From: Nocardioides sp. Root140
GTDB taxonomy: Bacteria; Actinomycetota; Actinomycetes; Propionibacteriales; Nocardioidaceae
Length of the DNA stretch: 64,000 bases
Direction of reading: 5' to 3'
Assembly: GCF_001426745.1 (NCBI RefSeq)
Contig: NZ_LMFI01000001.1
Location: 999,377-1,063,376 of the forward strand
This document shows positions 48,830-57,973 of the stretch, one piece after another. The notes below the pieces were generated by a model. That model ran no database searches and was not told where the DNA came from. It saw only the letters and a program-made list of their open reading frames with translations. The first letter of the stretch is position 1. Every line of letters starts with the position of its first letter. The position numbers and the translations under genes were made by a program.

Positions 48830-50403
48830 CTGCGTCCAGCTCGACGGGGGCCGACCTCCACGCCGGCACCCACAACGGCCATCTGATGGTCAGCGCCCTG
48901 AAGCGGCACCGCGACGACCCGGTGATGTACCTCGGCGACGTCACCCTCACCGGCGGCGAGGTGGAGAGCCGGATCAGCCAGTACGTCCAGGCCTTCGAGG
49001 CGCTCGGCGCCGGCACCGGCTCGGCGTCGGCGCTGCTGGCGCTCAACCGACCCGAGGTGCTGTTCATCCTCGGTGCCGGCCAGACCCAGGGCTTCCGCCG
49101 TACGTCGTTGCACCCGCTGGGGTCGCTCGACGACCATGCCTACGTGATCAACGACGCCGGCATCACCACGCTGATCGCCGACCCGGCCTTCGCCGAGCGT
49201 GCCCTGGGCCTGCTCGACAAGTGCCCCGGCCTGACGCAGGTGCTGACGATCGGCCCTGTGCCCGAGGTGCTCAGGCAGGTCGGCACGGACCTCGTCGCGG
49301 CCGCTGCGTCGTACCAGCCCCAAGCCTTGACCGCACGGCTGCTGCCCGGCGACCACCTCGTGTCGATCACCTACACCGGCGGCACGACCGGCAGGCCGAA
49401 GGGTGTGATGGGCACCGCGCGGTCGATGAACACGATGGCGCAGATCCAGCTGGCCGAGTGGGAGTGGCCGGACAACCCGCGGTTCCTGATGTGCACACCG
49501 CTCTCGCACGCCGGCGCCGCGTTCTTCGTGCCGACCGTGATGAAGGGTGGCTGCCTGGTCGTGCTGCCGAAGTTCGACCCGGCCGAGGTGCTGCGCACGA
49601 TCGAGGAGCAGCGGATCACCGCCACGATGCTGGTGCCGTCGATGCTCTACGCCCTGCTCGACCACCCCGACTCGCGCACCCGCGACCTCTCCTCGCTGGA
49701 GACCGTCTACTACGGCGCCTCGTCGATCAACCCGGTGCGGCTGCAGGAGGCGATCGACCGCTTCGGCCCGATCTTCGCGCAGTACTACGGCCAGTCCGAA
49801 GCGCCGATGGCGATCACCTATCTCGCCAAGGGCGACCACGACAAGGCCAGGCTGAGCGCGTGCGGACGCCCGTCGGCGTTCATCCGTGCCGCCCTGCTCG
49901 ACGAGGACGGATCGTCCGTCGCCCAGGGGGAGCCGGGAGAGATCTGCGTGGCCGGTCCGCTGGTCGCGTCCGGCTACTGGCAGCTGCCCGACGAGACCGC
50001 GGCGACCTTCCGCGACGGCTGGATGCACACGGGCGACGTGGCCAGGGAGGACGAGGACGGCTTCTGGTTCATCGTCGACCGCACGAAGGACATGATCGTG
50101 ACCGGCGGCTTCAACGTGTTCCCGCGCGAGATCGAGGACGTCGTCGCGGAGCACCCCTCCGTCGCCCAGGTGGCGGTCATCGGCACACCCGACGAGAGGT
50201 GGGGTGAGGCGGTCACCGCCCTCGTCGTACTCCGCGACGGCGAGGTGCTCACCGACGAGACGACGCAGTCGATCACCGCGCTGGTCAAGCAGCGCAAGGG
50301 ATCGGTCCACGCACCGAAGCACGTGATCGCCGTGGACGCGATTCCGCTGACTGGCCTGGGAAAGCCGGACAAGAAGGCACTGCGGGCTCAGTACGCCGGC
50401 TGA
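48826..50403 (+). CDS. Acyl-CoA synthetase (FadD-type)
   Basis: 525 aa, GTG in the GTGA overlap with the oxidoreductase gene. ANL superfamily: P-loop YTGGTTGRPKGVMG (about 183-196), YYGQSEAP, HTGDVAREDEDGFWFIVDR and C-terminal lysine region GLGKPDKKALR. Activates a carboxylic acid as acyl-CoA; coupling to a KstR-controlled gene suggests a steroid or side-chain acid, but which one is not readable. An unusually short N-terminal domain is not seen; length is normal. Confidence 0.87.
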   Translation: MTASSSTGADLHAGTHNGHLMVSALKRHRDDPVMYLGDVTLTGGEVESRISQYVQAFEALGAGTGSASALLALNRPEVLFILGAGQTQGFRRTSLHPLGSLDDHAYVINDAGITTLIADPAFAERALGLLDKCPGLTQVLTIGPVPEVLRQVGTDLVAAAASYQPQALTARLLPGDHLVSITYTGGTTGRPKGVMGTARSMNTMAQIQLAEWEWPDNPRFLMCTPLSHAGAAFFVPTVMKGGCLVVLPKFDPAEVLRTIEEQRITATMLVPSMLYALLDHPDSRTRDLSSLETVYYGASSINPVRLQEAIDRFGPIFAQYYGQSEAPMAITYLAKGDHDKARLSACGRPSAFIRAALLDEDGSSVAQGEPGEICVAGPLVASGYWQLPDETAATFRDGWMHTGDVAREDEDGFWFIVDRTKDMIVTGGFNVFPREIEDVVAEHPSVAQVAVIGTPDERWGEAVTALVVLRDGEVLTDETTQSITALVKQRKGSVHAPKHVIAVDAIPLTGLGKPDKKALRAQYAG

Positions 50404-50488
50404 TCGTCGGCGTGCACGCCTGCTTCTTCGTCGCACTGGCCGCGCACGTCGGGTGTGGTCGTCAAGCACCAGGTAGTGGACCGCGACC

Positions 50489-50524
50489 GCCTGCTCTCGC
50501 GCATGCTGTGAACGCGAGGCAGGC
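50489..50524. terminator. Hairpin terminator between convergent fadD and DUF4242 genes
   Basis: GCCTGC-t-CTCGCG / CGCGAG-GCAGGC, 12 bp with one bulged T and an 11-base loop. The rest of the 129-base gap (50404-50532) shows no gene. Confidence 0.55.
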
Positions 50525-50532
50525 CGGTTTGG

Positions 50533-50784
50533 TCAGGCCCCTTCCTTCACCTCGTAGATCTCGTCGGCGACGAGCCCGTGCGCCTCGCGGTGGACGGTGT
50601 TGGCCGCCTCGGGATCCGGTGCGTCGACCAGGCAGAAGATCTTGCCGTTGGCCTCGTCGACCCAGTACTTCAGGTAGTTCACTCCGTGCTGGTCCTGGAT
50701 GGCCAGATCGGCGGCGTGGGCTTTGGCCACACCGTCGACGGTCACCCCGTCACCGACGTTGTGGACGTCCATGTAGAGCGTCAT
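50533..50784 (-). CDS. Small DUF4242-type (SCO4226-like) protein
   Basis: 83 aa ferredoxin-like alpha/beta protein: MTLYMDVHNVG, AKAHAADLAIQDQHGVNYLKYWVDEANGKIFCLVDAPDPEAANTVHREAHG. A Streptomyces member binds nickel; function is unknown. Short but with clear family character. Gap of 121 bases to the echA19 stop; may be separately transcribed. Confidence 0.72.
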   Translation of the reverse strand: MTLYMDVHNVGDGVTVDGVAKAHAADLAIQDQHGVNYLKYWVDEANGKIFCLVDAPDPEAANTVHREAHGLVADEIYEVKEGA

Positions 50785-50905
50785 CGGCGTACTCCTTCGT
50801 TGAGGGACGCTTCAGGCTAGGAGCCCCTTGTGAGCCGCCGCATCCCCTGAACGGGGCATCTGGCGGCCACGAACGGTGCCGACCGCGCAGGCGGGGATCC
50901 CCGGG

Positions 50906-51703
50906 TCACCGGCCCTGGAAGCGGGGAGGACGCTTCTCGGCGAAGGCGCGGGGCCCCTCCTTCGCGTCGTCGGACGCGAACACGGCCGCGCCGACCTTCG
51001 CGTCGTCGGCCCAGCAGTCGTCCTCGTGCTTGCCTTCGGAGTCGCGGATCGTCTTGAGCACCGCCTGTACGGCGAGTGGGCCGTTGGCACCGATCAGGTC
51101 CGCGAGCTCGTGGGCCTTGGCCAACGCCTCGCCGTCGGGGACCACATGTCCCACCAGCCCGATCTCCTTCGCCTCGGGGGCCTTGATGTGGCGCCCGGTC
51201 AGCAACAGGTCGGCCGCCACGGTGTAGGGCAGCTGGCGGGGGAGTCGCACCGCCGAGCCGCCGAGCGGATAGAGGCCCCACTTGGGTTCGGAGACCCCGA
51301 ACCGCGCCGACTCCCCGGCGACCCGGATGTCGGTGGCCTGCAGGATCTCGGTGCCGCCGGCGATGGCCGGCCCCTCGACCGCGGCGATCAGCGGCTTGGT
51401 GAGGCGGAATCCCTTGAGCAGCGACTTGATCACGGACGGGTCGAACTCGCCGGACTCGAACTTGTCGGAGGGCGCGGACTGAGACATCGCCGTGAGATCG
51501 GCGCCGGCGCAGAACGCGCCTCCGGCGCCGGTCAGGATGGCCACGCGCACGGAGTCGTCGGCGTTCACCCGGTCCCACGCCTGCTCCATGAGTGCGAGCA
51601 TCTCGCCGGAGAGGGCGTTGCGCTTCTCGGGGCGGTTCATCGTGACGACCAGGGTGTGCCCGACCTGCTCCACGAGGCAGTGGGGTTCCGTTTCTCGAGT
51701 CAT
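50906..51703 (-). CDS. echA19: Steroid enoyl-CoA hydratase
   Basis: 265 aa crotonase: [14 protein letters not shown] and [38 protein letters not shown], with the glutamate typical of hydratases. Divergent from fadD19 over a shared KstR box, as Rv3516/Rv3515c. EchA19 of M. tuberculosis hydrates steroid side-chain enoyl-CoAs. Confidence 0.9.
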   Translation of the reverse strand: MTRETEPHCLVEQVGHTLVVTMNRPEKRNALSGEMLALMEQAWDRVNADDSVRVAILTGAGGAFCAGADLTAMSQSAPSDKFESGEFDPSVIKSLLKGFRLTKPLIAAVEGPAIAGGTEILQATDIRVAGESARFGVSEPKWGLYPLGGSAVRLPRQLPYTVAADLLLTGRHIKAPEAKEIGLVGHVVPDGEALAKAHELADLIGANGPLAVQAVLKTIRDSEGKHEDDCWADDAKVGAAVFASDDAKEGPRAFAEKRPPRFQGR

Positions 51704-51725
51704 GGTGAGGACTCTAGTCAGAAAC

Positions 51726-51739
51726 GAGAACGTGTTCTA
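51726..51739. promoter_or_regulatory. KstR operator between echA19 and fadD19
   Basis: GAGAACGTGTTCTA, the same 14 bases as at the hsaA site; one mismatch to TnnAACnnGTTnnA. 12 bases before the fadD19 ATG and 23 before the echA19 ATG. Confidence 0.82.
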
Positions 51740-51750
51740 GTCTTTCCGGC

Positions 51751-53376
51751 ATGGCCCTGAACATCGCTGATCTCTTCGAGCACGCCGTCGACGCAGTCCC
51801 CGATCGCCACGCCATCCAGGTCGGTGACCGCAAGGTGGACTACACCGAGCTCGAGGCTTCCGCCAACAAGCTGGCGCACCACCTGCAGGCACAGGGGATC
51901 GGCGTCGGCGACCACGTCGGCGTCTACGCCAAGAACAGTGTCGAGCACGTCGTGGCACTGCTTGCGATCTTCAAGATCCGTGCCGTCGCGATCAACGTGA
52001 ACTACCGCTACGTCGAGGGCGAGCTCGACTACCTCTTCGACAACGCCGACCTCGTTGCCCTGCTGCACGAGCGCACCTACGCGCCCCTGGTCTCGCTGGT
52101 CGCTCCCAAGCACGACAAGCTCACGACACTCATCGCGATGGTCGACCCGACCGACCCGACGAACGACGCCGACATCTCGTCGTACGGCGGGGTCACCTGG
52201 GCCGAGGCACTCGAGGGCCAGAGCGACGCCCGCGACTTCGGACCGCGCAGCAACGACGACCTCTACATCGTCTACACGGGTGGTACGACGGGCTACCCGA
52301 AGGGCGTGATGTGGCGCCACGAGGACTTCTGGCGCGTGCTCGGCGGCGGCATCGACTTCATGGCCGGCAACCGTCTCGAGGAGCTCGACCAGTCCAGGTC
52401 GGCGGCGGCCAACGCCCCGATGGTCACCTTCCCGCTCTCGCCGCTCATGCACGGCGGTGCGCAGGCGGCCATGCTGATGCACCTCTTCGCCGGGCACCTG
52501 ACCATCCTCGCGCCCAAGTTCGACCCGCGTGAGGTCTGGGAGATCGTCGACCGCGAGAAGGTCCAGCTGATCTTCATGACCGGCGACGCGATGGCCCGCC
52601 CGCTGATCGAGGAGTTCGAGCGCTCGTCGTACGACGGCACCTCGCTGGTCGCGGTCGCCAGCAGTGCCGCGATCTTCAGTCGCCCGGTGAAGGAACGCTG
52701 GATGGGCGCCTTCCCGAACACGTTCTTCACTGACTCCGTCGGGGCCTCCGAGACCGGCTTCCAGGGCACCGGCCTCCAGGACAAGGACAACATCAAGGGG
52801 GAGGGGGCGATCATCAGTCTCGGCCTCGAGTCCGTCGTCCTCGACGAGAAGAACCGGGTGCTCGACGCGGCCACTCAGGTCGGCGAGATCGGCCGCCTGG
52901 CGCGGTCGGGCAGCGTCCCGGTCGGCTACTACAAGGACGAGGTGAAGTCCGCGCAGACCTTCATCGAGGTCGACGGCACGCGCTACTCGGTGCCCGGCGA
53001 CTTCGTGCGGCTCGAGGGTGACAACAAGGTCACGTTGCTGGGCCGGGGCTCCAACTGCATCAACACCGGAGGCGAGAAGGTCTACCCCGAAGAGGTCGAG
53101 AACGCGTTGAAGGCGCACCCCGACGTGTTCGACGTACTCGTCGTCGGCATCGCGGACGAGAGCTACGGCCAGCAGGTGGCCGCAGTCATCCAGCCGCGCA
53201 CCGGCACGGCGCCCGAGCTCGAGGGCCTGCGGTCGTTCCTCCGGACCAGCCTCTCCGGCTACAAGCTGCCGCGCTCGGTCACCCTGGTCGACGAGATCCC
53301 TCGTCACGCGACGGGCAAGGCCAACTACCCCAGGGCGAAGAAGCTCGCCGGCGCCACTGTCGCGGCAGCGGTCTGA
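51751..53376 (+). CDS. fadD19: Steroid side-chain CoA ligase
   Basis: 541 aa ANL-family ligase that activates the C26-carboxylated side chain after CYP125 action. P-loop YTGGTTGYPKGVMWRH, acceptor region DSVGASETGFQG, hinge GRGSNCINTGGEKVYPEEVE, and catalytic-Lys stretch HATGKANYPRAKK. Length, divergence from echA19 and the KstR box match Rv3515c. Nine bases separate it from the next gene. Confidence 0.92.
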   Translation: MALNIADLFEHAVDAVPDRHAIQVGDRKVDYTELEASANKLAHHLQAQGIGVGDHVGVYAKNSVEHVVALLAIFKIRAVAINVNYRYVEGELDYLFDNADLVALLHERTYAPLVSLVAPKHDKLTTLIAMVDPTDPTNDADISSYGGVTWAEALEGQSDARDFGPRSNDDLYIVYTGGTTGYPKGVMWRHEDFWRVLGGGIDFMAGNRLEELDQSRSAAANAPMVTFPLSPLMHGGAQAAMLMHLFAGHLTILAPKFDPREVWEIVDREKVQLIFMTGDAMARPLIEEFERSSYDGTSLVAVASSAAIFSRPVKERWMGAFPNTFFTDSVGASETGFQGTGLQDKDNIKGEGAIISLGLESVVLDEKNRVLDAATQVGEIGRLARSGSVPVGYYKDEVKSAQTFIEVDGTRYSVPGDFVRLEGDNKVTLLGRGSNCINTGGEKVYPEEVENALKAHPDVFDVLVVGIADESYGQQVAAVIQPRTGTAPELEGLRSFLRTSLSGYKLPRSVTLVDEIPRHATGKANYPRAKKLAGATVAAAV

Positions 53377-53384
53377 GGACGACG

Positions 53385-54482
53385 ATGCACAGCGACCTGT
53401 GTGAACTCTTCGGCATCGACTACCCGATCTTCGCGTTCACGCCCTCCGAGCACGTGGCGGCGGCAGTCTCGAAGGCCGGCGGGCTCGGGGTGCTCGGGGC
53501 CGTGCGGTTCAACGACGCCGACGAGCTCGACCGTGCCCTGACGTGGCTCGACGACAACACCGACGGCAAGCCCTACGGCGTCGACGTGGTGATGCCGATG
53601 AAGGTGCCCACCGAAGGCAAGGCGGTCGACCTCAAGGCGATGATTCCGCCGGAGCACCTCTCATTCGTGGAGCGGACGCTGCAGCAGCTCGGCGTACCGC
53701 CTCTTCCGGAGGGTGAGGGCCGCGACGGCGTGCTGGGCTGGCTGCATTCCGTGGCCCGCTCACACGTCGACGTGGCGCTGTCACACCGTCCGGTGCTGAT
53801 CGCCAACGCATTGGGCTCGCCCCCGGTCGACGTGATCGAGCAGGCGCATGCCGCGGGGGTGAAGGTCGCCGCTCTTGCCGGCGCGGCCAAGCACGCGCTC
53901 TCGCACGTGCGCAACGGCGTCGACATCATCGTCGCCCAGGGCTACGAAGCAGGCGGGCACACCGGTGAGATCGCCGGCATGGTGCTCACTCCCGAGATCG
54001 TCGACGCGGTGGGACCCGACGTCCCTGTGCTCGCCGCGGGCGGCATCGGCTCTGGCCGCCAGATGGCCGCCGCCATGGCACTGGGCGCCCAGGGCGCCTG
54101 GACGGGCTCGCTCTGGCTGACCGTCGAGGAGTACGACCTGTCGGCCGGCACGGGCATCCGCGACGCGCTGCTGGCCGCCGGTTCGGGCGACACGGTGCGC
54201 ACCCGCGTCTACACCGGGAAGCCCGCGCGTCTCCTGAAGACGAAGTGGACCGACGCCTGGGAGGCCCCGGACGCGCCGGAGCCGTTGATGATGCCGTTGC
54301 AGAACCTGCTCGTCGCCGACGCCCACAACCGGATGAACCGCGGCGACGACCCCGAGACGATCTCGATGCCGGCGGGCCAGATCGTCGGGCGCACCAACGA
54401 GGTGCGTCCGGTGGCCGAGGTGATGGCGTCGTTGGTCAAGGAGTACGACGAGACGGTGGCGCGGCTGCAGTCCCTGGCGTGA
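53385..54482 (+). CDS. Nitronate monooxygenase-family FMN oxidoreductase
   Basis: 365 aa TIM-barrel flavoprotein: MHSDLCELFGIDYPIFAFTPSEHVAAAVSKAGGLGVLG, IIVAQGYEAGGHTGEIAG and VPVLAAGGIGSGRQMAAAMALGAQGAWTGSLWL. Follows fadD19 by 8 bases, so probably KstR-controlled. Distinct from the ipdC-like paralogue near 34-35 kb. Substrate unknown; a double-bond reduction or oxidation on a CoA ester is possible. Confidence 0.82.
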   Translation: MHSDLCELFGIDYPIFAFTPSEHVAAAVSKAGGLGVLGAVRFNDADELDRALTWLDDNTDGKPYGVDVVMPMKVPTEGKAVDLKAMIPPEHLSFVERTLQQLGVPPLPEGEGRDGVLGWLHSVARSHVDVALSHRPVLIANALGSPPVDVIEQAHAAGVKVAALAGAAKHALSHVRNGVDIIVAQGYEAGGHTGEIAGMVLTPEIVDAVGPDVPVLAAGGIGSGRQMAAAMALGAQGAWTGSLWLTVEEYDLSAGTGIRDALLAAGSGDTVRTRVYTGKPARLLKTKWTDAWEAPDAPEPLMMPLQNLLVADAHNRMNRGDDPETISMPAGQIVGRTNEVRPVAEVMASLVKEYDETVARLQSLA

Positions 54483-54498
54483 GCCGGATCGCGCGGCG

Positions 54499-54939
54499 TC
54501 AGGTCCCGCTGGCCTTGGGAAGCTGGAGCATGCCGTAGGCACGCTTCGGCGTGATGCGTACGACGGCGCGCCCCTCGTCGACCATCGCCTTGCGGTAGGC
54601 GGCCCAGTCGTCGTGCTCGCCGACGAGTGCACGGTAGATGTCGACGAGCTCGTCCACCACGGCGTCGTCCGGAGACTCGGCGACCGGTGACAGTGCGGCC
54701 TCGCCCTCGATCACCGCGTAGGAGAAGAAGGTCTCGCCGTTCACGTGGACGGCGACCCAGGGCTCACGTTCCATGTTGCGAAACTTGGCCCGTCCGGCCG
54801 TGGTGGAGATCCGGATGGTGCCGTCGTCGTCCACCGTGTGCAGCACGTTGGACTGCTGGGGACGGCCGTCGCGCCGGACCGTGGTCAGGATTGCCTCGCG
54901 CGTCGCACGGGCGGTGTCGAGAGCCTGTGTCAGTTCCAT
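54499..54939 (-). CDS. PPOX-class F420- or FMN-dependent protein
   Basis: 146 aa split-barrel flavin/F420-binding fold: LTTVRRDGRPQQSNVLHTVDDDGTIRISTTAGRAKFRNMEREPWVAVHV. Actinobacterial members often bind F420 and reduce small molecules. Convergent with the preceding oxidoreductase gene. Substrate unknown. Confidence 0.8.
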   Translation of the reverse strand: MELTQALDTARATREAILTTVRRDGRPQQSNVLHTVDDDGTIRISTTAGRAKFRNMEREPWVAVHVNGETFFSYAVIEGEAALSPVAESPDDAVVDELVDIYRALVGEHDDWAAYRKAMVDEGRAVVRITPKRAYGMLQLPKASGT

Positions 54940-55149
54940 GCCGACACAAAGCCTGAGTCGCTTCGGGTATTCCTGCCCGGCGCCGTGGTCAGTTCGACGG
55001 CTCGAAGCGAGGCGTGAAGGGCATCGTCGGGGTGGACGAGAAGTCGCCGCGAGGTCCGCTGAAGTCGCCGGCGTAGTAGCCGTTGTGCCGGCGAGTGCGG
55101 CCCGAGAAGCGCCCCGACTCCTCTTCGACGGGGATCGATGCGGCGCACC
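54940..55149. other. 210-base gap with no convincing gene
   Basis: Holds only short overlapping frames on the minus strand. One (ending near 54989, with a Tyr/Phe/Ser-rich tail) is frame-shifted relative to the YdeI-like gene and could be a remnant, but no family is recognised. Confidence 0.4.
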
Positions 55150-55527
55150 TCAGGTCCAGGGGTTGTCCCAGCGGCCGTCGGCCTTCGCCGAGTCCACTTC
55201 TGCCCGGCCGCCGGGGCGCATCAGACCACGCGCGGTGAGGTCCTCGACCTTGGCGATGTTGATCCGCGACCACCTGCTCCGGGGACGCCTTCGCGTGTAG
55301 CGCTGGAGATAGGTGTCGTCGTCGCAGCGTCGGCGTACGGCCGAGATCCAGCCGTGGCACAGTCCGACGTCGACCATTTCGTCCTCGGTGACCGACTCCA
55401 GCGCGGACGACTTCTTCGCCGTACGAATCCACACCGCCCGCGACTGGGCGGGCTGGGCCTCGAGCCAGTCGTCGAACTGCTCACGCGAAGGCAGGTCGAG
55501 CACCGGCTCGCCGTCGATCGGGTCCAT
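55150..55527 (-). CDS. YdeI/OmpD-associated family protein, short at C-terminus
   Basis: 125 aa: LPSREQFDDWLEAQPAQSRAVWIRTAKK, DEMVDVGLCHGWISAVRRRCDDDTYLQRYTRRRPRSRWSRINIAKVEDLTARGLMRPGGRAEVD. These are the core elements of the YdeI family. Members are usually about 190 aa; the C-terminal helical part is missing here and the frame stops after DNPWT, so the gene may be truncated. Function unknown. Confidence 0.6.
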   Translation of the reverse strand: MDPIDGEPVLDLPSREQFDDWLEAQPAQSRAVWIRTAKKSSALESVTEDEMVDVGLCHGWISAVRRRCDDDTYLQRYTRRRPRSRWSRINIAKVEDLTARGLMRPGGRAEVDSAKADGRWDNPWT

Positions 55528-55610
55528 GCCAGCAGCCTAGGGCTCGCGGCACGTCGCTCCGCGGGAACCGTGAGAGCGCACCGACCGGCCGCACGTGACC
55601 TCGACCGTGG

Positions 55611-56714
55611 TCACGCGGGATCCGTGGCCAGATGGCGACCGATGGCCAGCGCCTGCTCGGTGGCACCGCCGAAGGAGAACTCGAAGCGTTTGGCGGCGGT
55701 GAAGTAGCGATGGGCCTCACCCTCGAGGTCGATGCCGTGGCCGCCGTGCACGTGCACCGCGGTGTGCGCGACCCGGTGCCCCGCGTCGGCCGCCCACAGC
55801 TTGGCGGTGGCCACCTCGACGTCGGCGGGCAGCCCCTCAGAGAGACGCCAGACCGCCTGCCACAGTGTGAGCTCGTCGAACAATGCGTCGATGTAGCCGT
55901 CGGCCAAGCGCTGCGACACGGCCTGGAAAGTGCCGATCGGGCGGCCGAACTGTTCACGCGTCTTGGCGTACGCCGCGGTCAGCTCCACCGCTCCACGCAC
56001 GACGCCGAGCTGCTCGGCGGCGGCGCACGCAGTGAGCAGGTGGCCCAGCCGGTGGGCGACCACGCCGTCGAGCGCACCGAGGAGCAACCCCCTGGCCCCG
56101 TCGAACGAGACCAGGGCCACGGCGTCGCCATCGCTGGTGCGTTGTGCGGCGACCGTGACACCCGTGTCATCCGGCCGCACGAGGAAGACTCCGACTCCCT
56201 CGGGTGCAGTGGCGGTGACGAGGAACAGGGCGGCCGTCGTACCGGCCCGGACGATCGTCTTGACCCCGGTCAGCGCGAACCCGTCGCCGTCAGCGACAGC
56301 CGTCGTCGTGGGGGTCGCGGGCAGGTGCGCACGCTCCTCGGCGACTGCCGCGGTGAGCACGTGCGTGCCGGCTGCCGCACCCGGCAACCACTGCTCCTTG
56401 AGCTCGTCTGCTCCGCACTCGGCGAGGACCAGGGCACAGGCACCGTGCACGGCAAGTGGCACCGGCGCGACCCGACGTCCGGCCTCGATGAGCACCCGGG
56501 TCAGCTCGACCAGACCGAGGCCCGCTCCGCCGTACTGCTCGGGGACGGCGAGGGAGAGCAGCCCGGCCTCGCCCATCGCGGCCCACAGGTCGCGGTCGAA
56601 GCGATCGCCCTTCTCCTCGACCGCGCGCATCTGCGCGGGCGTGGTCTTGTCGGTGAGGATCTTCGCGGCCAGGGCGGCGGCCTCGTCCTGCTCGGGAGTG
56701 AAGGTGAAGTCCAT
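55611..56714 (-). CDS. fadE27: Acyl-CoA dehydrogenase subunit FadE27 (ChsE5)
   Basis: 367 aa acyl-CoA dehydrogenase: FTPEQDEAAALAAKILTD, GLLSLAVPEQYGGAGLGLVEL, REQFGRPIGTFQAVSQRLADGYIDALFDELTLWQA and VHGGHGIDLEGEAHRYF. Shorter and more diverged than its upstream partner, as in the alpha2beta2 steroid ACADs where each subunit supplies half of the active site. Pair order and lengths match Rv3504-Rv3505 (ChsE4-ChsE5), which dehydrogenate the steroid side-chain CoA ester. Confidence 0.85.
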   Translation of the reverse strand: MDFTFTPEQDEAAALAAKILTDKTTPAQMRAVEEKGDRFDRDLWAAMGEAGLLSLAVPEQYGGAGLGLVELTRVLIEAGRRVAPVPLAVHGACALVLAECGADELKEQWLPGAAAGTHVLTAAVAEERAHLPATPTTTAVADGDGFALTGVKTIVRAGTTAALFLVTATAPEGVGVFLVRPDDTGVTVAAQRTSDGDAVALVSFDGARGLLLGALDGVVAHRLGHLLTACAAAEQLGVVRGAVELTAAYAKTREQFGRPIGTFQAVSQRLADGYIDALFDELTLWQAVWRLSEGLPADVEVATAKLWAADAGHRVAHTAVHVHGGHGIDLEGEAHRYFTAAKRFEFSFGGATEQALAIGRHLATDPA

Positions 56715-56723
56715 GAGGCTGTC

Positions 56724-57917
56724 CTATCGCTTGGCGGCGGGGAGGCCGAGGCCGACGTAGCCGATGATGTCGCGCTGGATCTCGTTGGTGCCGCCGCCGA
56801 AGGTCATCACCAGCGACGAGCGGTAGTACCGCTCGAGGCGGCCGGCGATCACGGCTCCGGGGGAGTCCGCGGTGATACCGGCGTTCGGTCCGACGATCTC
56901 CATCAGCGTGCGGTAGACCTCGGTGGCCAGCTCGGAGCCGTAGACCTTCGTCGCCGAGGCATCGGCAGGGGACAAGGTGTCGATCTCGGAGGCGAGCTTC
57001 CAGTTGACCAGGGTCAGCGCATCCGTGCGGGCGTGTGCCCGGCCGAGAAGGATCTGCACCCATTCCTGGTCGATCACCCGCGTGCCGTCCGGATTGCGGG
57101 TCTCGGCGGCCCACTCGCGCACGAGCTTGATCGAGTGCACCAGGGCCGCCGACGAGGTCAACGCCACGCGCTCGTGGTTGAGCTGGTTGGTCATCAGGCT
57201 CCAGCCGCCGTTCAGCTCACCGACCAGGTTGGACGCCGGCACCCGCACGTCCTCGAAGTACGTCGCACTGGTGTGCACGCCGGCCACGGTGTGCACCGGC
57301 GTGTAGGAGAAGCCGGGGGAGTCGGCCGGGACCAGGATCATCGAGAGCCCCTTGTGGCGGGGGAGATCCGGGTCGGTGCGGCAGGCCATCCAGATCCAGT
57401 CGGCGTACTGGATGAGCGAGGTCCACATCTTCTGTCCGTTGATCACCCACTCACTGCGTCCGTCAGGAGTGGCCTCGCGCACGGCGCGGGTCTTCAACGA
57501 CGCGAGGTCTGTCCCCGAACCCGGCTCGCTGTAGCCGATGGAGAAGTGCAGGTCGCCGGCGAGGATCCGCGGGAGGAAGTAGTCCTTCTGCTCGTCGCTG
57601 CCGTAGCGCATGATCGTCGGGCCCACCGTGTTGAGCGTCAGGTAGGGGATGGGGACGCCGGCGACGGCGGCGACGTCGGTGAAGATCAGCTGCTCGATCA
57701 TGGAGCGCGCCTGGCCGCCGTACTCCTTGGGCCAGCCGATGCCGAGCCAGCCGTCGGTGCCGACCTGCTTGATCACCTCGCGGTAGATCCGGGCGTCACC
57801 GAACTCACCGGTGGCCATCGCCAGGGCCGCGCGACGCTCAGGCGTCACGAGCTGGTCGAAATAGTCGCGGAGTTCGTCGCGAAGGCGTTGTTGGGCTGGT
57901 GTCAGGGCGACTCGCAT
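56724..57917 (-). CDS. fadE26: Acyl-CoA dehydrogenase subunit FadE26 (ChsE4)
   Basis: 397 aa: LGIGWPKEYGGQARSMIEQLIF, GYSEPGSGTDLASLKTRA, INGQKMWTSLIQYADWIWMACRT and the C-terminal FGGGTNEIQRDIIGYVGLGLP (FAD-binding). Nine bases before fadE27. Divergent from kshA with a KstR box between. FadE28/FadE29 is the other possible pair, but the 397/367 lengths fit FadE26/27 better. Confidence 0.87.
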   Translation of the reverse strand: MRVALTPAQQRLRDELRDYFDQLVTPERRAALAMATGEFGDARIYREVIKQVGTDGWLGIGWPKEYGGQARSMIEQLIFTDVAAVAGVPIPYLTLNTVGPTIMRYGSDEQKDYFLPRILAGDLHFSIGYSEPGSGTDLASLKTRAVREATPDGRSEWVINGQKMWTSLIQYADWIWMACRTDPDLPRHKGLSMILVPADSPGFSYTPVHTVAGVHTSATYFEDVRVPASNLVGELNGGWSLMTNQLNHERVALTSSAALVHSIKLVREWAAETRNPDGTRVIDQEWVQILLGRAHARTDALTLVNWKLASEIDTLSPADASATKVYGSELATEVYRTLMEIVGPNAGITADSPGAVIAGRLERYYRSSLVMTFGGGTNEIQRDIIGYVGLGLPAAKR

Positions 57918-57927
57918 GTGGTAAAAC

Positions 57928-57941
57928 TATAACGTGTTCTC
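57928..57941. promoter_or_regulatory. KstR operator between fadE26 and kshA
   Basis: TATAACGTGTTCTC, one mismatch (last base) to TnnAACnnGTTnnA; 11 bases from the fadE26 start and 33 from kshA, controlling both by position. Confidence 0.82.
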
Positions 57942-57973
57942 GTTTTGGTCCAGACGCGCTGGAGGTAGTTCGC

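Noticed and set aside
54989..55432. Minus-strand frame overlapping the YdeI gene, ending in a Tyr/Phe/Ser-rich tail
   Set aside because: Its upstream half is a frame-shadow of the YdeI gene; only the tail looks protein-like and no family is recognised.
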